The notes: generated from the sequence alone by a model not told the origin. Numbered from the stretch's first letter, positions 1 through 8,717 are shown. The stretch is 64,000 bases of DNA from Mycobacterium sp. SMC-4 (GCF_025263265.1 NZ_CP079869.1:2170001-2234000), one strand, 5' to 3'. Program-made: numbers and translations.

Positions 1-728
1 TCGAAGAAGCGCAGCGCCAGCATCAGGCCTTGACCCAGCAGGCGGCGCAGGTGATCGGTAACCAGCGTCAGCTGGAGATGAGGCTGAACCGTCAGCTCGC
101 CGATATCGAGAAGTTGCAGGCCAACGTCCGCCAGGCGCTGACCCTGGCCGATCAGGCCGTTGCCGCCGGGGACGCCAACAAGGCCACCGAATACACCAAC
201 GCAGCCGAGGCGTTTGCCGCGCAGCTGGTCACCGGTGAGCAGAGCGTCGAGGACCTCAAGTCCCTGCACGACCAGGCGCTTCAGGCGGCCTCACAGGCAA
301 AGAAGGCCGTCGAGCAGAACGCTATGGTGTTGCAGCAGAAGATCGCCGAGCGCACCAAGCTGCTCAGCCAACTCGAACAGGCCAAGATGCAGGAGCAGGT
401 CAGCGCGTCGCTGCGGTCGATGACCGAGATCGCTGCACCGGGCAACACCCCGAGCCTCGACGAGATCCGCGACAAGATCGAGCGTCGTTACGCCAACGCG
501 ATGGGTTCTGCCGAGTTGGCCCAGAATTCGGTGCAGGGCCGGATGATGGAGGTCCAGCAGGCCAGCGTGCAGATGGCCGGGCATTCCCGGCTTGAGCAGA
601 TTCGGGCGTCGATGCGCGGTGAGCAACTGCCTGCCGGCGGCACTGCCACACCCGGTCAGGCACCGGCCACCCCGTCCGCGCCGGCAGCCAATCAGAATCC
701 GACACCGGAAAATCCGTTGTCGCAATAA
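1..728 (+). CDS. pspA: PspA/IM30 family phage-shock protein, 5'-truncated
   Basis: This is the C-terminal 241 residues of a PspA/IM30-type membrane-stress protein; the start lies before the window and the frame opens at base 3. The visible part is a long coiled coil rich in Gln, Ala, Glu and Lys, then a Pro/Ala-rich tail ending in NPLSQ. PspA proteins bind stressed inner membranes and oligomerise. The identity rests on this coiled-coil pattern and on pspM 18 bases downstream, the order seen in the mycobacterial clgR-pspA-pspM(-pspN) operon. The gene would correspond to M. tuberculosis Rv2744c, the 35-kDa antigen. Confidence 0.9.
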   Translation, partial: EEAQRQHQALTQQAAQVIGNQRQLEMRLNRQLADIEKLQANVRQALTLADQAVAAGDANKATEYTNAAEAFAAQLVTGEQSVEDLKSLHDQALQAASQAKKAVEQNAMVLQQKIAERTKLLSQLEQAKMQEQVSASLRSMTEIAAPGNTPSLDEIRDKIERRYANAMGSAELAQNSVQGRMMEVQQASVQMAGHSRLEQIRASMRGEQLPAGGTATPGQAPATPSAPAANQNPTPENPLSQ

Positions 729-746
729 CCTGCACAGGACCGATCA

Positions 747-1565
747 GTGGCTACACACGCCGGCAAAAGGCATCCGGAGCGCTCGTTGACCCAACGCGGG
801 ATCGACACCGCGGCGGAATGGTCAGGGCTGCTGGCAGACAAGCTCAATGCCGCTGCGGATCCGCGCGCCAAGCTGCTGCGCAAGCGGCGCTGGGCGTTGC
901 GGCTGGGGGTGTTCTTCGCGCTGTCGTCGGTGTTCTGGATCGGTGTCACGGCGCTGCTGGCGGCCTGGAGCACTCCGGTGTGGGCGCTGTTCATCCCGAC
1001 CCCGATTGCCGTGGGCGCGGCGTTCTTGGCCACGTTGACCCTGTTGCGCTACCGGTGGCTGCGCGGTGAGCCGCTGCCGCCGCCCCGGACAAACACCGCG
1101 CGGCGACTGCCGCCGTGGGGGTCGGCGGCCCGCGGGCCGATGACTTCGCTGGTCAACTCCGAGCGGGGACTGTATTCGCTGCTGGGGGTGCTGGAACGAG
1201 GACGGATGCTGCCTGCCGAGGAACTCGCCGAGATCCGGGTAGCGGCCGAGCAGACCGCGGCGACGATGGCCGCCACCGCAGCAGAGGTCGCTTCGATGGA
1301 GCGAACCGTCAAAACAGCCCCACAGTCACGTCCGCATCTGGCCCCGACCATTGCCGCGTTCACCGCGCAGCTCGATCGCGGCGCCCGTCAGTACAGCGAG
1401 ATGGTTTCTGCCGCCGCACAATTGGTGTCCGCGACGAACTCCGGTGCGCTGTCGAGCTCGCCGATGTCGCAGCGCCGCTACCGTGAGCAACTGACCACGG
1501 CCACCGACCGGCTCAGCGGCTGGGCGCAGGCCTTCGACGAGCTGGGTCGGCTCCGGGGCGCGTAG
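747..1565 (+). CDS. pspM: PspM-like integral membrane protein
   Basis: The protein has 272 residues and a GTG start, 18 bases after the pspA stop, so the two are probably cotranscribed. A basic N-terminus (KLLRKRRW) leads into two hydrophobic segments at about residues 50-72 and 75-97. These are followed by a soluble, partly helical C-terminal half with a predicted coiled region around residues 150-200. Position and architecture match Rv2743c (PspM), the membrane partner of PspA in the mycobacterial envelope-stress system. No PspN-like gene follows; the next gene is on the other strand. Function by homology only; no catalytic motif is expected. Confidence 0.8.
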   Translation: MATHAGKRHPERSLTQRGIDTAAEWSGLLADKLNAAADPRAKLLRKRRWALRLGVFFALSSVFWIGVTALLAAWSTPVWALFIPTPIAVGAAFLATLTLLRYRWLRGEPLPPPRTNTARRLPPWGSAARGPMTSLVNSERGLYSLLGVLERGRMLPAEELAEIRVAAEQTAATMAATAAEVASMERTVKTAPQSRPHLAPTIAAFTAQLDRGARQYSEMVSAAAQLVSATNSGALSSSPMSQRRYREQLTTATDRLSGWAQAFDELGRLRGA

Positions 1566-1582
1566 TCGCGCTTAGGCCGCGC

Positions 1583-2062
1583 TCAGAAGGTGGGTCGAAG
1601 CGAGGGCATCACGGTCGCAGCCAGCGCGCGCAGCGGGGCCTTGACCATGATGTCGAGGAAGTCGAAGTAGTCCCGCCACAGCACGATTTGGCCCTCCCGC
1701 ACCTCGAATCGGCCGCACACCCAGAACTGCAGCCGTAGCGGCCCGACGATGATCGCATCGGTCCGCTCGGTGAGCACCGTGTCACCTTCGGCGGCGATGT
1801 GGTGGAACTTCACCGCGAATCCCATCCGTGTCTCGGACCGGCGCAGCAGTTTCATGATGCGGCCGCGTCCGCGGATCGAGGGCAGGCCGACGTTTTGCCA
1901 CACCAGGTCGGGTGCGGCCAACGACTCGAACAGGTCGAGGTCGGAGTCGGCCAGCGCGAACAGGAATCTCTCGACGGTTTCGGTGTTGTCGGCGGTACCG
2001 GGCACCGCCGGGGACACCACGGGTGCTGCCGGCGAGGGCGGAGTCGGGGCCTGGTCGGTCAT
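1583..2062 (-). CDS. ephG: Limonene-1,2-epoxide hydrolase-like protein (EphG type)
   Basis: This 159-residue protein starts at MTDQAP; the open frame extends 15 codons further but the ATG at 2062 fits the family better. It has the small cone-shaped SnoaL/LEH fold: an N-terminal helix region (NTETVERFLFALADSDLD), then strands. The R-x-D pair in TERTDAI and the later Asp in WRDYFD correspond to the Arg/Asp/Asp groups that activate water in Rhodococcus limonene epoxide hydrolase. Such enzymes open epoxides to diols. The likely counterpart is Rv2740 (EphG). The substrate cannot be told from sequence. The first 30 residues are Pro/Ala-rich and probably disordered. Confidence 0.82.
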   Translation of the reverse strand: MTDQAPTPPSPAAPVVSPAVPGTADNTETVERFLFALADSDLDLFESLAAPDLVWQNVGLPSIRGRGRIMKLLRRSETRMGFAVKFHHIAAEGDTVLTERTDAIIVGPLRLQFWVCGRFEVREGQIVLWRDYFDFLDIMVKAPLRALAATVMPSLRPTF

Positions 2063-2105
2063 ATCGCGTGAGCCTAGTGGCGGACGCTGTGGCAGGGTAG
2101 CCCGC

Positions 2106-3278
2106 ATGCGCGTTGCGGTCGTGGCCGGTCCCGACCCCGGGCACGCATTTCCGGCGATCGCGTTGTGCCTGCGGCTGGCAGCCGCCGGTGACGTGCCGAC
2201 CTTGTTGACCGGGGCCCGCTGGCTCGAGCCGGCCCGCGATCACGGCCTGTCCGCCGTGAAGCTCGCCGGGCTGGATCCGACGGCGTTCGACGACGACGGC
2301 GACGCCGGCGCCAAGATTCATCAGCGGGCCGCCCGGATGGCGGTGCTCAACCGGGACCGCATCGCCGAGCTGCGTCCCGATCTCGTCGTCTCGGACTCGA
2401 TCACGGTCTGCGGTGGGCTGGCGGCCGAGTTGCTCGATCTGCCCTGGGCCGAATTGAACACCCATCCGCTGTACCGGCCGTCGAAAGGGCTGCCGCCGGT
2501 GGGCAGCGGACTGGCGCCGGGCACCGGGATGCGGGGACGCGTGCGCGATGCGGTGCTGCGGGGCCTGAGCGCGCGGTCCTGGCGCACCGGCCTACGTCAG
2601 CGCGCGCAGGCCCGGTCGCAGATCGGTCTGCCGGTACACGATCCGGGTCCGGTGCGCCGACTGATCGCCACGTTGCCCGCTCTGGAGGTGCCTCGACCGG
2701 ACTGGCCGTCCGAAGCCGTGGTGGTCGGACCGCTGCATTTCGAGCCGACGACCACGGTTCTGGAGTTGCCGGCCGGGGACGGCCCGGTCGTGGTGGTGGC
2801 ACCGTCGACCGCGTCGACCGGCGCCGACGGACTCGCCGAGCTGGCGTTGCAGACCCTGGTGCCCGGCCAGGTGCTGCCGGCCGGCTCGCGGGTCGTGGTC
2901 TCACGTCTGGACGGCCCGGACGGGGACGTGCCGCCGTGGGCGACGGTCGGCCTGGGTCGGCAAGACGAACTGCTGGCCCGCGCGGATGTGCTGATCTGCG
3001 GCGGTGGTCACGGCACGGTGGCCAAGGCGCTGCTGGCCGGCGTGCCGATGGTGGTGGTGCCCGGCGGCGGTGACCAGTGGGAGATCGCCAATCGGGTTGT
3101 GCGCCAAGGTAGCGCTCGATTGATCCGGCCATTGAGCGCCGACGCTCTGGTCGAGGCGGTGGGCGAGGTGCTCGGCTCGCCCGGGTATCGCGCCGCCGCG
3201 CGCAGGGCCGGGGCCACGGTGGCCGACGTCGCCGATCCGGTACGGGTGTGCCATGACGCGGTGCGGGCCCGGGCGTAG
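2106..3278 (+). CDS. GT-B fold glycosyltransferase (UDP-glycosyltransferase/MurG-like)
   Basis: This 390-residue protein starts at ATG 2106 (MRVAVVAGPDPGHAF). The frame is open further upstream, but that part is antisense to ephG and is not protein-like. The N-terminal domain has the Gly/His acceptor-side loop (PGHAFP). The C-terminal domain carries the nucleotide-sugar signature LICGGGHGTVAKALLAGVPMV followed by GGGDQWEIANRV, typical of GT1 and MurG-like enzymes. It resembles Rv2739c, an alanine-rich putative transferase of unknown substrate. It is divergent from ephG with 43 bases between starts, and DUF3046 follows 9 bases after its stop. Sugar donor and acceptor are unknown. Confidence 0.8.
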   Translation: MRVAVVAGPDPGHAFPAIALCLRLAAAGDVPTLLTGARWLEPARDHGLSAVKLAGLDPTAFDDDGDAGAKIHQRAARMAVLNRDRIAELRPDLVVSDSITVCGGLAAELLDLPWAELNTHPLYRPSKGLPPVGSGLAPGTGMRGRVRDAVLRGLSARSWRTGLRQRAQARSQIGLPVHDPGPVRRLIATLPALEVPRPDWPSEAVVVGPLHFEPTTTVLELPAGDGPVVVVAPSTASTGADGLAELALQTLVPGQVLPAGSRVVVSRLDGPDGDVPPWATVGLGRQDELLARADVLICGGGHGTVAKALLAGVPMVVVPGGGDQWEIANRVVRQGSARLIRPLSADALVEAVGEVLGSPGYRAAARRAGATVADVADPVRVCHDAVRARA

Positions 3279-3287
3279 GTTTGGCGT

Positions 3288-3482
3288 GTGCGTCTGACGG
3301 AGTTCCACGAACTGGTGCAGGGCCAGTTCGGCGCAGTGCGAGCGTCGTCGATGCTGGTCGACCACGTGCTCAGTGATCTGGGCGGGCGGACGGCGGCCCA
3401 GGCGATCGAAGACGGTGTCGAGCCCCGCCGGGTGTGGCGCGCGCTGTGTGCAGACTTCGAGGTGCCTCGTGACCTGTGGTGA
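3288..3482 (+). CDS. DUF3046 small protein
   Basis: A 64-residue protein from GTG 3288, 9 bases after the glycosyltransferase stop and so probably in its operon. The sequence MRLTEFHELVQGQFG, the central DLGGRTAAQAIEDGVEPR and the end CADFEVPRDLW are characteristic of the actinobacterial DUF3046 family (Rv2738c type), which sits near recA in mycobacteria. It has no membrane segment or Cys motif. Function is unknown. Its stop directly abuts the stop of the convergent hydrolase gene. Confidence 0.85.
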   Translation: MRLTEFHELVQGQFGAVRASSMLVDHVLSDLGGRTAAQAIEDGVEPRRVWRALCADFEVPRDLW

Positions 3483-4361
3483 CTAGAGCGCCACGACGCG
3501 TTGGAGAAACTCCAGCTGGTCGGCCCTGACCTGCGGGTCGTGATAGATGTCGAAATGGCCGTACGGGTAGCGACGCAGTTCCCCGCGCGGCGCTCGGTGA
3601 GCTGCGGCGATCGTCGGCCCCGGCGGGGTGACCACATCGTCGTCGCACACGCACAGCAGCACCGGCATGGGCAGGTCGGCAGCCCTGCGGCCAGGTCGGT
3701 AGAAGGCGAATCGGAACATCAATCGGGCGGCGAATTCGTTGCGCCACAGGGAATCCGGTCCGAGAATCGCTTCGAACCCGGTCTTGGCGTCCGGTGAGGT
3801 CATCGCGGCCAGGGTGCCGGGAGCCCCGACCGCGGCCACGGTGCGGGGCGGCTGTCCACGCCATGCCCCGACCTGGTCACGCGCGGCGGCCAGCAGGATG
3901 CGGGGAGTGTTGCTCAACGGCACCTCGCGCAGGCTGGCGAGGGCATCGGTGAACGGCGCCTGCGCGATGACCGCAGCGATCCGACGATCCTCGGCCGCGA
4001 CGGCCAGGACGTGCCCGCCGCTGAACGACGAACCCCACACCACGATCCGGTCGGGGTCGATTCCGTCCTGCCGGCGGGCCCACTCGATCACCGTGTGGTA
4101 GTCCCGTCGCTGCTCGGCGATGTCGAGCAATTGGCGCGGCTGGCCACTGGACGCGCCGAAGTACCGGTAGTCGAACAACGCGACGGCGTACCCGGCCCGG
4201 CAGAACGTCTCGGCGTATTCGGGCAGCCCGTCGTCGCGGGTGCCGGTGAAGCCGTGTGCCATCACCACGCACGGCACTGCGCGGTCGCTCACCGGCGGGC
4301 GGTACAGGTAGACCGCGATCTGCTCGCCGTGGGCCGGGATGCGGATGTCGTGCCGAGTCAT
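3483..4361 (-). CDS. Alpha/beta hydrolase (dipeptidyl aminopeptidase/acylaminoacyl-peptidase-like)
   Basis: A 292-residue protein with the alpha/beta-hydrolase fold. The oxyanion-side HGF motif is at residues 36-38. The nucleophile elbow is WGSSFSGG at 109-116, with Ser114 the probable nucleophile in S-x-S-x-G form. The acid is probably in CDDDVVTPP and the histidine in YGHFDIYHD near the C-terminus. It has no signal peptide, so it should be cytosolic. It is transcribed away from recA, 158 bases upstream of the recA start. The substrate is unknown; the family includes esterases and peptidases. Confidence 0.85.
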   Translation of the reverse strand: MTRHDIRIPAHGEQIAVYLYRPPVSDRAVPCVVMAHGFTGTRDDGLPEYAETFCRAGYAVALFDYRYFGASSGQPRQLLDIAEQRRDYHTVIEWARRQDGIDPDRIVVWGSSFSGGHVLAVAAEDRRIAAVIAQAPFTDALASLREVPLSNTPRILLAAARDQVGAWRGQPPRTVAAVGAPGTLAAMTSPDAKTGFEAILGPDSLWRNEFAARLMFRFAFYRPGRRAADLPMPVLLCVCDDDVVTPPGPTIAAAHRAPRGELRRYPYGHFDIYHDPQVRADQLEFLQRVVAL

Positions 4362-4390
4362 GTCAGAAAACTAGCCCGTCGGCGTGTCCA

Positions 4391-4419
4391 CTTGTATCGA
4401 ACACCTGTTCGTCTACTGT
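4391..4419 (+). promoter_or_regulatory. recA: LexA-controlled recA promoter
   Basis: A weak -35 (CTTGTA, 4391-4396) and a mycobacterial -10 (TACTGT, 4414-4419) are 17 bases apart, with the SOS box filling the spacer. LexA bound there would block polymerase. This corresponds to the LexA-dependent recA promoter known in M. tuberculosis; the exact start site is inferred. Confidence 0.7.
4397..4412 (+). promoter_or_regulatory. SOS box (LexA operator) of recA
   Basis: TCGAACACCTGTTCGT matches the mycobacterial SOS box TCGAAC-N4-GTTCGA at 11 of the 12 defined positions. It lies 108 bases upstream of the recA start codon. Confidence 0.9.
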
Positions 4420-4442
4420 GGGGGGAGTTCGACCCCAGCGAC

Positions 4443-4465
4443 TTGTCGGTGGCCTCACATAGCGT
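4443..4465 (+). promoter_or_regulatory. recA: PafBC-type (RecA-NDp) promoter of recA
   Basis: TTGTCGGTG, eight bases, then TAGCGT exactly fits the RecA-NDp pattern TTGTCRGTG-N8-TANNNT, the LexA-independent DNA-damage promoter that PafBC activates in mycobacteria. The predicted start is near 4472, giving a leader of about 48 bases. Confidence 0.85.
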
Positions 4466-4519
4466 CACGGCCAACCGACCGAGAACCGGTCAACAAACGA
4501 CTACCGGAGAGGTATCACC

Positions 4520-6655
4520 ATGGCGCAGCAAGCCCCTGATCGCGAGAAGGCCCTGGAACTGGCACTCGCTCAGATCGACAAGAATTTCGGCAAGGGCTCG
4601 GTGATGCGGCTCGGCGAGGACGTGCGTCCGCCGATTTCGGTGATCCCCACCGGCTCGATCGCCCTCGATGTCGCGCTCGGCATCGGTGGTCTACCTCGCG
4701 GCCGTGTCGTCGAGATCTACGGTCCGGAATCCTCCGGTAAGACCACCGTGGCGCTGCACGCCGTCGCCAACGCGCAGGCCGCCGGCGGCATCGCCGCTTT
4801 CATCGACGCCGAGCACGCGTTGGATCCCGAGTACGCCAAGAAGCTCGGCGTGGACACCGATGCGCTGCTGGTCTCCCAGCCCGACACCGGAGAGCAGGCT
4901 CTCGAGATCGCCGACATGCTGATCCGTTCCGGCGCGCTGGACATCCTGGTCATCGACTCGGTGGCCGCGCTGGTACCGCGCGCCGAGATCGAGGGGGAGA
5001 TGGGCGACAGCCATGTCGGTCTGCAGGCCCGCCTGATGAGTCAGGCGCTGCGCAAGATGACCGGCGCGCTGAACAATTCGGGGACGACGGCAATCTTCAT
5101 CAACCAGCTGCGCGAGAAGATCGGGGTGATGTTCGGGTGCTTCTCCTACAGCACCCGGGTTCAGCTGGCCGACGGGACCACAGAGAAGATCGGCAAAATC
5201 GTCAACCAGAAGATGGATGTCGAAGTGATGTCTTACGACCCGGTTGCCGATCAAATCGTGCCGCGCAAAGTGGTCAATTGGTTCAACAATGGCCCAGCCG
5301 AACAGTTCCTGCAGTTCACCGTCGCTAAGTCCGGTGGTAATGGCAAGTCCCAGTTCGCGGCCACACCGAACCACCTCATCCGGACCCCAGCCGGCTGGAC
5401 CGAAGCCGGCGACATCATCCCCGGTGACCGTGTGATGGTGTCCGAGCCACAGCTGCTCAGTGACCAGCAGTTCCAGGTGATTCTCGGCTCACTGATGGGT
5501 GACGGCAACCTGTCACCGAACCTGCGGGACCGCAATGGGGTTCGCTTCCGGATGGGGCACGGCGCCAAGCAGGCCGATTATCTGCAATGGAAGGTCGACC
5601 TGCTGGGCAACATCAAGCACACCATTCGGGAAAACGACAAGGGTTCGCGGTTTGCGGACTTCACTCCGTTGCCTGAACTCGGCGAACTGCGCCGTGCGGT
5701 CTATCTTGGCGACGGCAAGAAGTTCCTTTCCGAGGAATACCTCAAAGCGCTGACCCCGCTGGCACTGGCTGTCTGGTACATGGACGACGGTGGATTCAGC
5801 GTGCGGTCCAAAGGGCTCCAGCATCGCACCCAGGGCGGCAGTGGACGTATCGAGATTTGCGTCGAGGCGATGAGCGCGGGCTCGCGCACCCGACTGTGCG
5901 ACTACCTGCGCGACACCCACGGCCTCGATGTGCGGTTGCGGTCCGCGGGGGTGGCGGGGAAGTCGGTGCTGGTCTTCTCGACCGCGGCATCGGCGAAGTT
6001 CCAGGAACTCGTGGCCCCGTACATGGCTCGGTCGATGGACCACAAACTGCTCCCACGCTTCCGCGGCCAGGGTGTGGTGGCTCCACAGTTCGTGGAGCCC
6101 AGTCAGCGGCTGGTGCCGGCTCGGGTGCTTGATGTTCACGTCAAGCCGCACACCCAGTCGATGAACCGTTTCGACATCGAGGTCGAGGGCAACCATAACT
6201 ACTTCGTCGACGGTGTCATGGTGCACAACTCGCCCGAAACCACCACCGGCGGTAAGGCGTTGAAATTCTACGCCTCGGTCCGGATGGACGTACGCCGGAT
6301 CGAGACGCTCAAGGACGGCACCGATGCAGTCGGTAACCGCACCAGGGTCAAGGTCGTCAAGAACAAGGTGTCTCCACCGTTCAAGCAGGCCGAATTCGAC
6401 ATTCTGTACGGCCATGGCATCAGCCGCGAGGGTTCACTCATCGACATGGGAGTCGAGCACGGTTTCATCCGCAAGTCCGGATCCTGGTTCACCTATGACG
6501 GAGAGCAGCTGGGCCAAGGCAAGGAGAACGCGCGGAAGTTCCTGCTGGAGAACGCTGACGTGGCCAACGAGATCGAGAAGAAGATCAAGGAGAAGCTCGG
6601 TATCGGTGCTGTCGTGACCGACGATGATGTCCTTCCCGCACCCGTCGACTTCTGA
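4520..6655 (+). CDS. recA: RecA recombinase precursor containing an intein
   Basis: This 711-residue precursor yields a 347-residue RecA after protein splicing, the normal mycobacterial size. RecA binds single-stranded DNA, drives ATP-dependent strand exchange and stimulates LexA self-cleavage. Walker A GPESSGKT is at residues 68-75 and Walker B LVID at 143-146. The extein breaks after EKIGVMFG (206) and resumes at SPETTTGG (571), so the intein interrupts a loop needed for DNA binding and the unspliced precursor should be inactive. AGAGGT just before the ATG (about 4508-4513) is the ribosome site. The gene overlaps recX by 32 bases and has two DNA-damage promoters upstream. Confidence 0.98.
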   Translation: MAQQAPDREKALELALAQIDKNFGKGSVMRLGEDVRPPISVIPTGSIALDVALGIGGLPRGRVVEIYGPESSGKTTVALHAVANAQAAGGIAAFIDAEHALDPEYAKKLGVDTDALLVSQPDTGEQALEIADMLIRSGALDILVIDSVAALVPRAEIEGEMGDSHVGLQARLMSQALRKMTGALNNSGTTAIFINQLREKIGVMFGCFSYSTRVQLADGTTEKIGKIVNQKMDVEVMSYDPVADQIVPRKVVNWFNNGPAEQFLQFTVAKSGGNGKSQFAATPNHLIRTPAGWTEAGDIIPGDRVMVSEPQLLSDQQFQVILGSLMGDGNLSPNLRDRNGVRFRMGHGAKQADYLQWKVDLLGNIKHTIRENDKGSRFADFTPLPELGELRRAVYLGDGKKFLSEEYLKALTPLALAVWYMDDGGFSVRSKGLQHRTQGGSGRIEICVEAMSAGSRTRLCDYLRDTHGLDVRLRSAGVAGKSVLVFSTAASAKFQELVAPYMARSMDHKLLPRFRGQGVVAPQFVEPSQRLVPARVLDVHVKPHTQSMNRFDIEVEGNHNYFVDGVMVHNSPETTTGGKALKFYASVRMDVRRIETLKDGTDAVGNRTRVKVVKNKVSPPFKQAEFDILYGHGISREGSLIDMGVEHGFIRKSGSWFTYDGEQLGQGKENARKFLLENADVANEIEKKIKEKLGIGAVVTDDDVLPAPVDF
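5138..6229 (+). mobile_element. RecA intein with LAGLIDADG homing endonuclease (M. leprae-type site)
   Basis: A 364-residue intein occupies precursor residues 207-570. Splicing residues are intact: Cys207 (block A, CFSYSTRV), the block B TPNH at 282-285, the terminal His569-Asn570, and Ser571 as the +1 residue. Both endonuclease motifs are present: LGSLMGDGN (322-330) and AVWYMDDGG (417-425), each with its acidic residue, so the enzyme looks functional. The insertion point (after MFG) is that of the M. leprae RecA intein, not that of M. tuberculosis, which lies further downstream. The protein sequence is close to the M. leprae allele as I remember it. Confidence 0.95.
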
Positions 6656-7169
6656 TTCCGCGGAGTCCTCGCCCGACCCCGTCAGGCGTGCCGAGCAGGC
6701 GCGGGCTGTGTGCCTGCGCCTGCTCACCGCTCGGGCCCGCACACGGGCGGAGTTGAACGCGCAACTGGAGAAGCGAGGCTTTTCCGCCGACATCAGCGCG
6801 CGGGTCATCGACCGTCTGGCCGAGGTCGGCTTGATCGACGACGAGGACTTCGCCGAGCAGTGGGTGCGCTCGCGGCGTGCCCACGCCGGAAAAGGCAAGC
6901 GCGCCCTGGCAGCTGAGTTGCGCCAGAAGGGTGTCGACGACGAGGTGATCAACGGCGCATTGGCCGGGATCGATGCCGGAGCGGAACGTGCCCGCGCCGA
7001 ACAGTTGGTGCGCGACAAGTTGCGACGCGAGAAACTTGCCGACGATGACGACACCAAAGTGATCCGCCGCCTGGTCGGCATGCTGGCCCGCCGCGGATAT
7101 CCTCAGTCGATGGCCGTCGACGTCGTCACCGTGGAACTGGCCGGCGAACGAGAGCGCCGGCACATCTAG
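6624..7169 (+). CDS. recX: RecX regulatory protein
   Basis: This 181-residue protein is built of the triple-helical repeats of RecX ([33 protein letters not shown], and the C-terminal [11 protein letters not shown]). RecX binds RecA filaments and limits recombinase and coprotease activity. The start (ATG 6624, or 6627) lies inside the recA end, a 32-base overlap like that of M. tuberculosis recA-recX, so it is translated from the recA transcript. Its stop overlaps by four bases the stop of a convergent small membrane gene. Confidence 0.95.
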   Translation: MMSFPHPSTSDSAESSPDPVRRAEQARAVCLRLLTARARTRAELNAQLEKRGFSADISARVIDRLAEVGLIDDEDFAEQWVRSRRAHAGKGKRALAAELRQKGVDDEVINGALAGIDAGAERARAEQLVRDKLRREKLADDDDTKVIRRLVGMLARRGYPQSMAVDVVTVELAGERERRHI

Positions 7170-7423
7170 GGTGCGGGCCGGGCCGGCGTGAGGTCCACAG
7201 TCAGGCTCCGGGTGATGACGCGCCGCAGCGCGATCACGACGACGGTTCCGGTGATCGCGGTCCAGGACGCGTCGACGCTCAACCTCAGCAGTCCTGCGGC
7301 GATGAACAGCTCAAGCATCACCCGCAATGCCAGCAGCGGTTGGCGAAATGTTGCCAGCGCGAAAAAGCCGATCACGATCGCCGCCGCGGCCAACCCCCAC
7401 GACGCTGCGACGAGGACGTTCAC
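7166..7423 (-). CDS. Small membrane protein coupled to the DUF1622 gene
   Basis: An 85-residue protein from GTG 7423 ([13 protein letters not shown]). The start overlaps the DUF1622 stop in a GTGA arrangement, which implies translational coupling. It is almost entirely hydrophobic, with three probable membrane segments at about residues 5-24, 28-46 and 50-68, and a short Pro/Ala tail. The frame is open far upstream, but that part is antisense-like and out of frame with DUF1622. It resembles small hypothetical proteins often placed beside DUF1622 genes. Function unknown; perhaps a partner of the DUF1622 protein. Confidence 0.7.
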   Translation of the reverse strand: MNVLVAASWGLAAAAIVIGFFALATFRQPLLALRVMLELFIAAGLLRLSVDASWTAITGTVVVIALRRVITRSLTVDLTPARPAP

Positions 7424-7827
7424 GCTGCTGGCGGACCGGCCGGGTGGGGATTGCGCATGGCCTCGATCTCGCGTTGTTCCTGGGCGATCTCGCGGTTGAG
7501 GAAGTAGTTCAGCAGGGTCCGGATCGCGGCGATCGCCGCAAGCTTGCCGATCTCCTCGAACGAGGGCGAGATCGCGGTGCGCAGCACATCGGCGGCCAGC
7601 TGGAACTCCAGGCCCAGAACCAGGAACCGGCCCAGAGTCAGACGCACCGACGAAAATGCTGCGATGTCGCGACGCACCAAGGCCACCGCGAACTTCGCGA
7701 TCGCCACGACCGCGCCGATCATGATGACGACGGCGCCGCACCCTTCGATGAAGCGCACCATCAGGTCGATGACGTCACGCAGCACCGATTCGGTCAACAG
7801 GTCGATGGCCACCGTTCGGTCGGTCAT
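7420..7827 (-). CDS. DUF1622 family membrane protein
   Basis: A 135-residue protein from ATG 7827 (MTDRTVAIDLL). It has a hydrophobic segment at residues 25-50 (CGAVVIMIGAVVAIAKFAVAL), the family core RLTLGRFLVLGLEFQLAADVLRTAISPSFEEIGKLAAIAAIRTLLNYFL (interrupted here only for description; residues 62-110), and a charged tail with EIAQEQREIE. DUF1622 proteins are small inner-membrane proteins of unknown function. The start is 11 bases after the gluD stop, so it is likely the fifth gene of the glutamate transporter operon. It could be an accessory factor for transport or an unrelated passenger. Confidence 0.85.
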   Translation of the reverse strand: MTDRTVAIDLLTESVLRDVIDLMVRFIEGCGAVVIMIGAVVAIAKFAVALVRRDIAAFSSVRLTLGRFLVLGLEFQLAADVLRTAISPSFEEIGKLAAIAAIRTLLNYFLNREIAQEQREIEAMRNPHPAGPPAA

Positions 7828-7838
7828 TGTGCCTCGGC

Positions 7839-8717
7839 TCAGACGCCCCGGCTGCGGTCGCCCTGTAGTTCGAGCGGCTCGGGTTCCATCGGTGCGGGCC
7901 CCCGGCGGGAACGGCGTAACCGCCGTTCCAGCCAAGTCGCAAACCATGACAACGCAAAGTTCACCGTGATCATCAACACGGCGATGACGATCAGGGCGGG
8001 GATGTAGTTGCCGTAGGACGAGCCCACCACCGTGCCCTGTCGCACCATCTCGACGAACGTGATCTGGTATCCCAGCGCGGTGTCTTTGAGCACCACCACC
8101 AGCTGCGAAATCAACACCGGCAGCATCGAGGTGATGGCCTGCGGCAGCAGCACGGTACGCATCGTCTGGCCCCACGTCAGACCCAGCGCCGATGCGGCTT
8201 CGAACTGTCCCTTCGGCAGCGCATGCACCCCGGCGCGGACGATCTCGGCGATCACCGCGCCGTTGTACAACGTCAGCCCCGTGATGACTGCGGCCAGTGC
8301 CAGGTGCCTGGACGGAAAGACGTCGTAGAAAGCGAACAGGAAGTAGGCGAAGATCATCATGATCAGCACTGGGACCGCACGGAAGAACTCCACGAAGACC
8401 GCGCAGAACCAACGGATCGGGGTGTGTGTCGAAAGCCGGCCCACTCCCATCACGAACCCCAGCACCAGCGCCGCGACGATCGAGATCGCCGCCGCGGTCA
8501 GCGTGCCCCGGACGCCGGGCAACACGTAGGTGCGCCACAGGTCCGCGGTCAGGAAGGGCTGCCATTTCTCGGCAGTCAACTGGCCGTTGGCCTCCAGCCG
8601 GCTGTACACCAGCCACGCCACCGCGATGACCACCACCGCGGTGACCGCCGAGACGACGTGGTTGCGTACCCGCGCGCGCGGCCCGGGGGCATCGAACAGA
8701 ACCGAGGCTCCCGTCAT
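7839..8717 (-). CDS. gluD: Glutamate ABC transporter permease GluD
   Basis: A 292-residue inner-membrane permease of the His/Glu/Gln/Arg/opine 3-TM family. The ATG at 8717 overlaps the gluC stop by four bases (ATGA), so the two permeases are translationally coupled; the upstream extension of the frame is not needed. An N-terminal anchor (residues 25-43) precedes the transport domain, which holds five or so segments and the EAA loop EAASALGLTWGQTMRTVLLPQA that docks on the ATPase. Together with GluC it would form the channel for glutamate, as in Corynebacterium gluABCD. A Pro/Arg-rich C-terminal tail is cytoplasmic. Confidence 0.93.
   Translation of the reverse strand: MTGASVLFDAPGPRARVRNHVVSAVTAVVVIAVAWLVYSRLEANGQLTAEKWQPFLTADLWRTYVLPGVRGTLTAAAISIVAALVLGFVMGVGRLSTHTPIRWFCAVFVEFFRAVPVLIMMIFAYFLFAFYDVFPSRHLALAAVITGLTLYNGAVIAEIVRAGVHALPKGQFEAASALGLTWGQTMRTVLLPQAITSMLPVLISQLVVVLKDTALGYQITFVEMVRQGTVVGSSYGNYIPALIVIAVLMITVNFALSWFATWLERRLRRSRRGPAPMEPEPLELQGDRSRGV

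Noticed and set aside
1749..2105. Upstream extension of the glycosyltransferase frame
   Set aside because: This part is antisense to ephG and has no homology; the family begins at ATG 2106.
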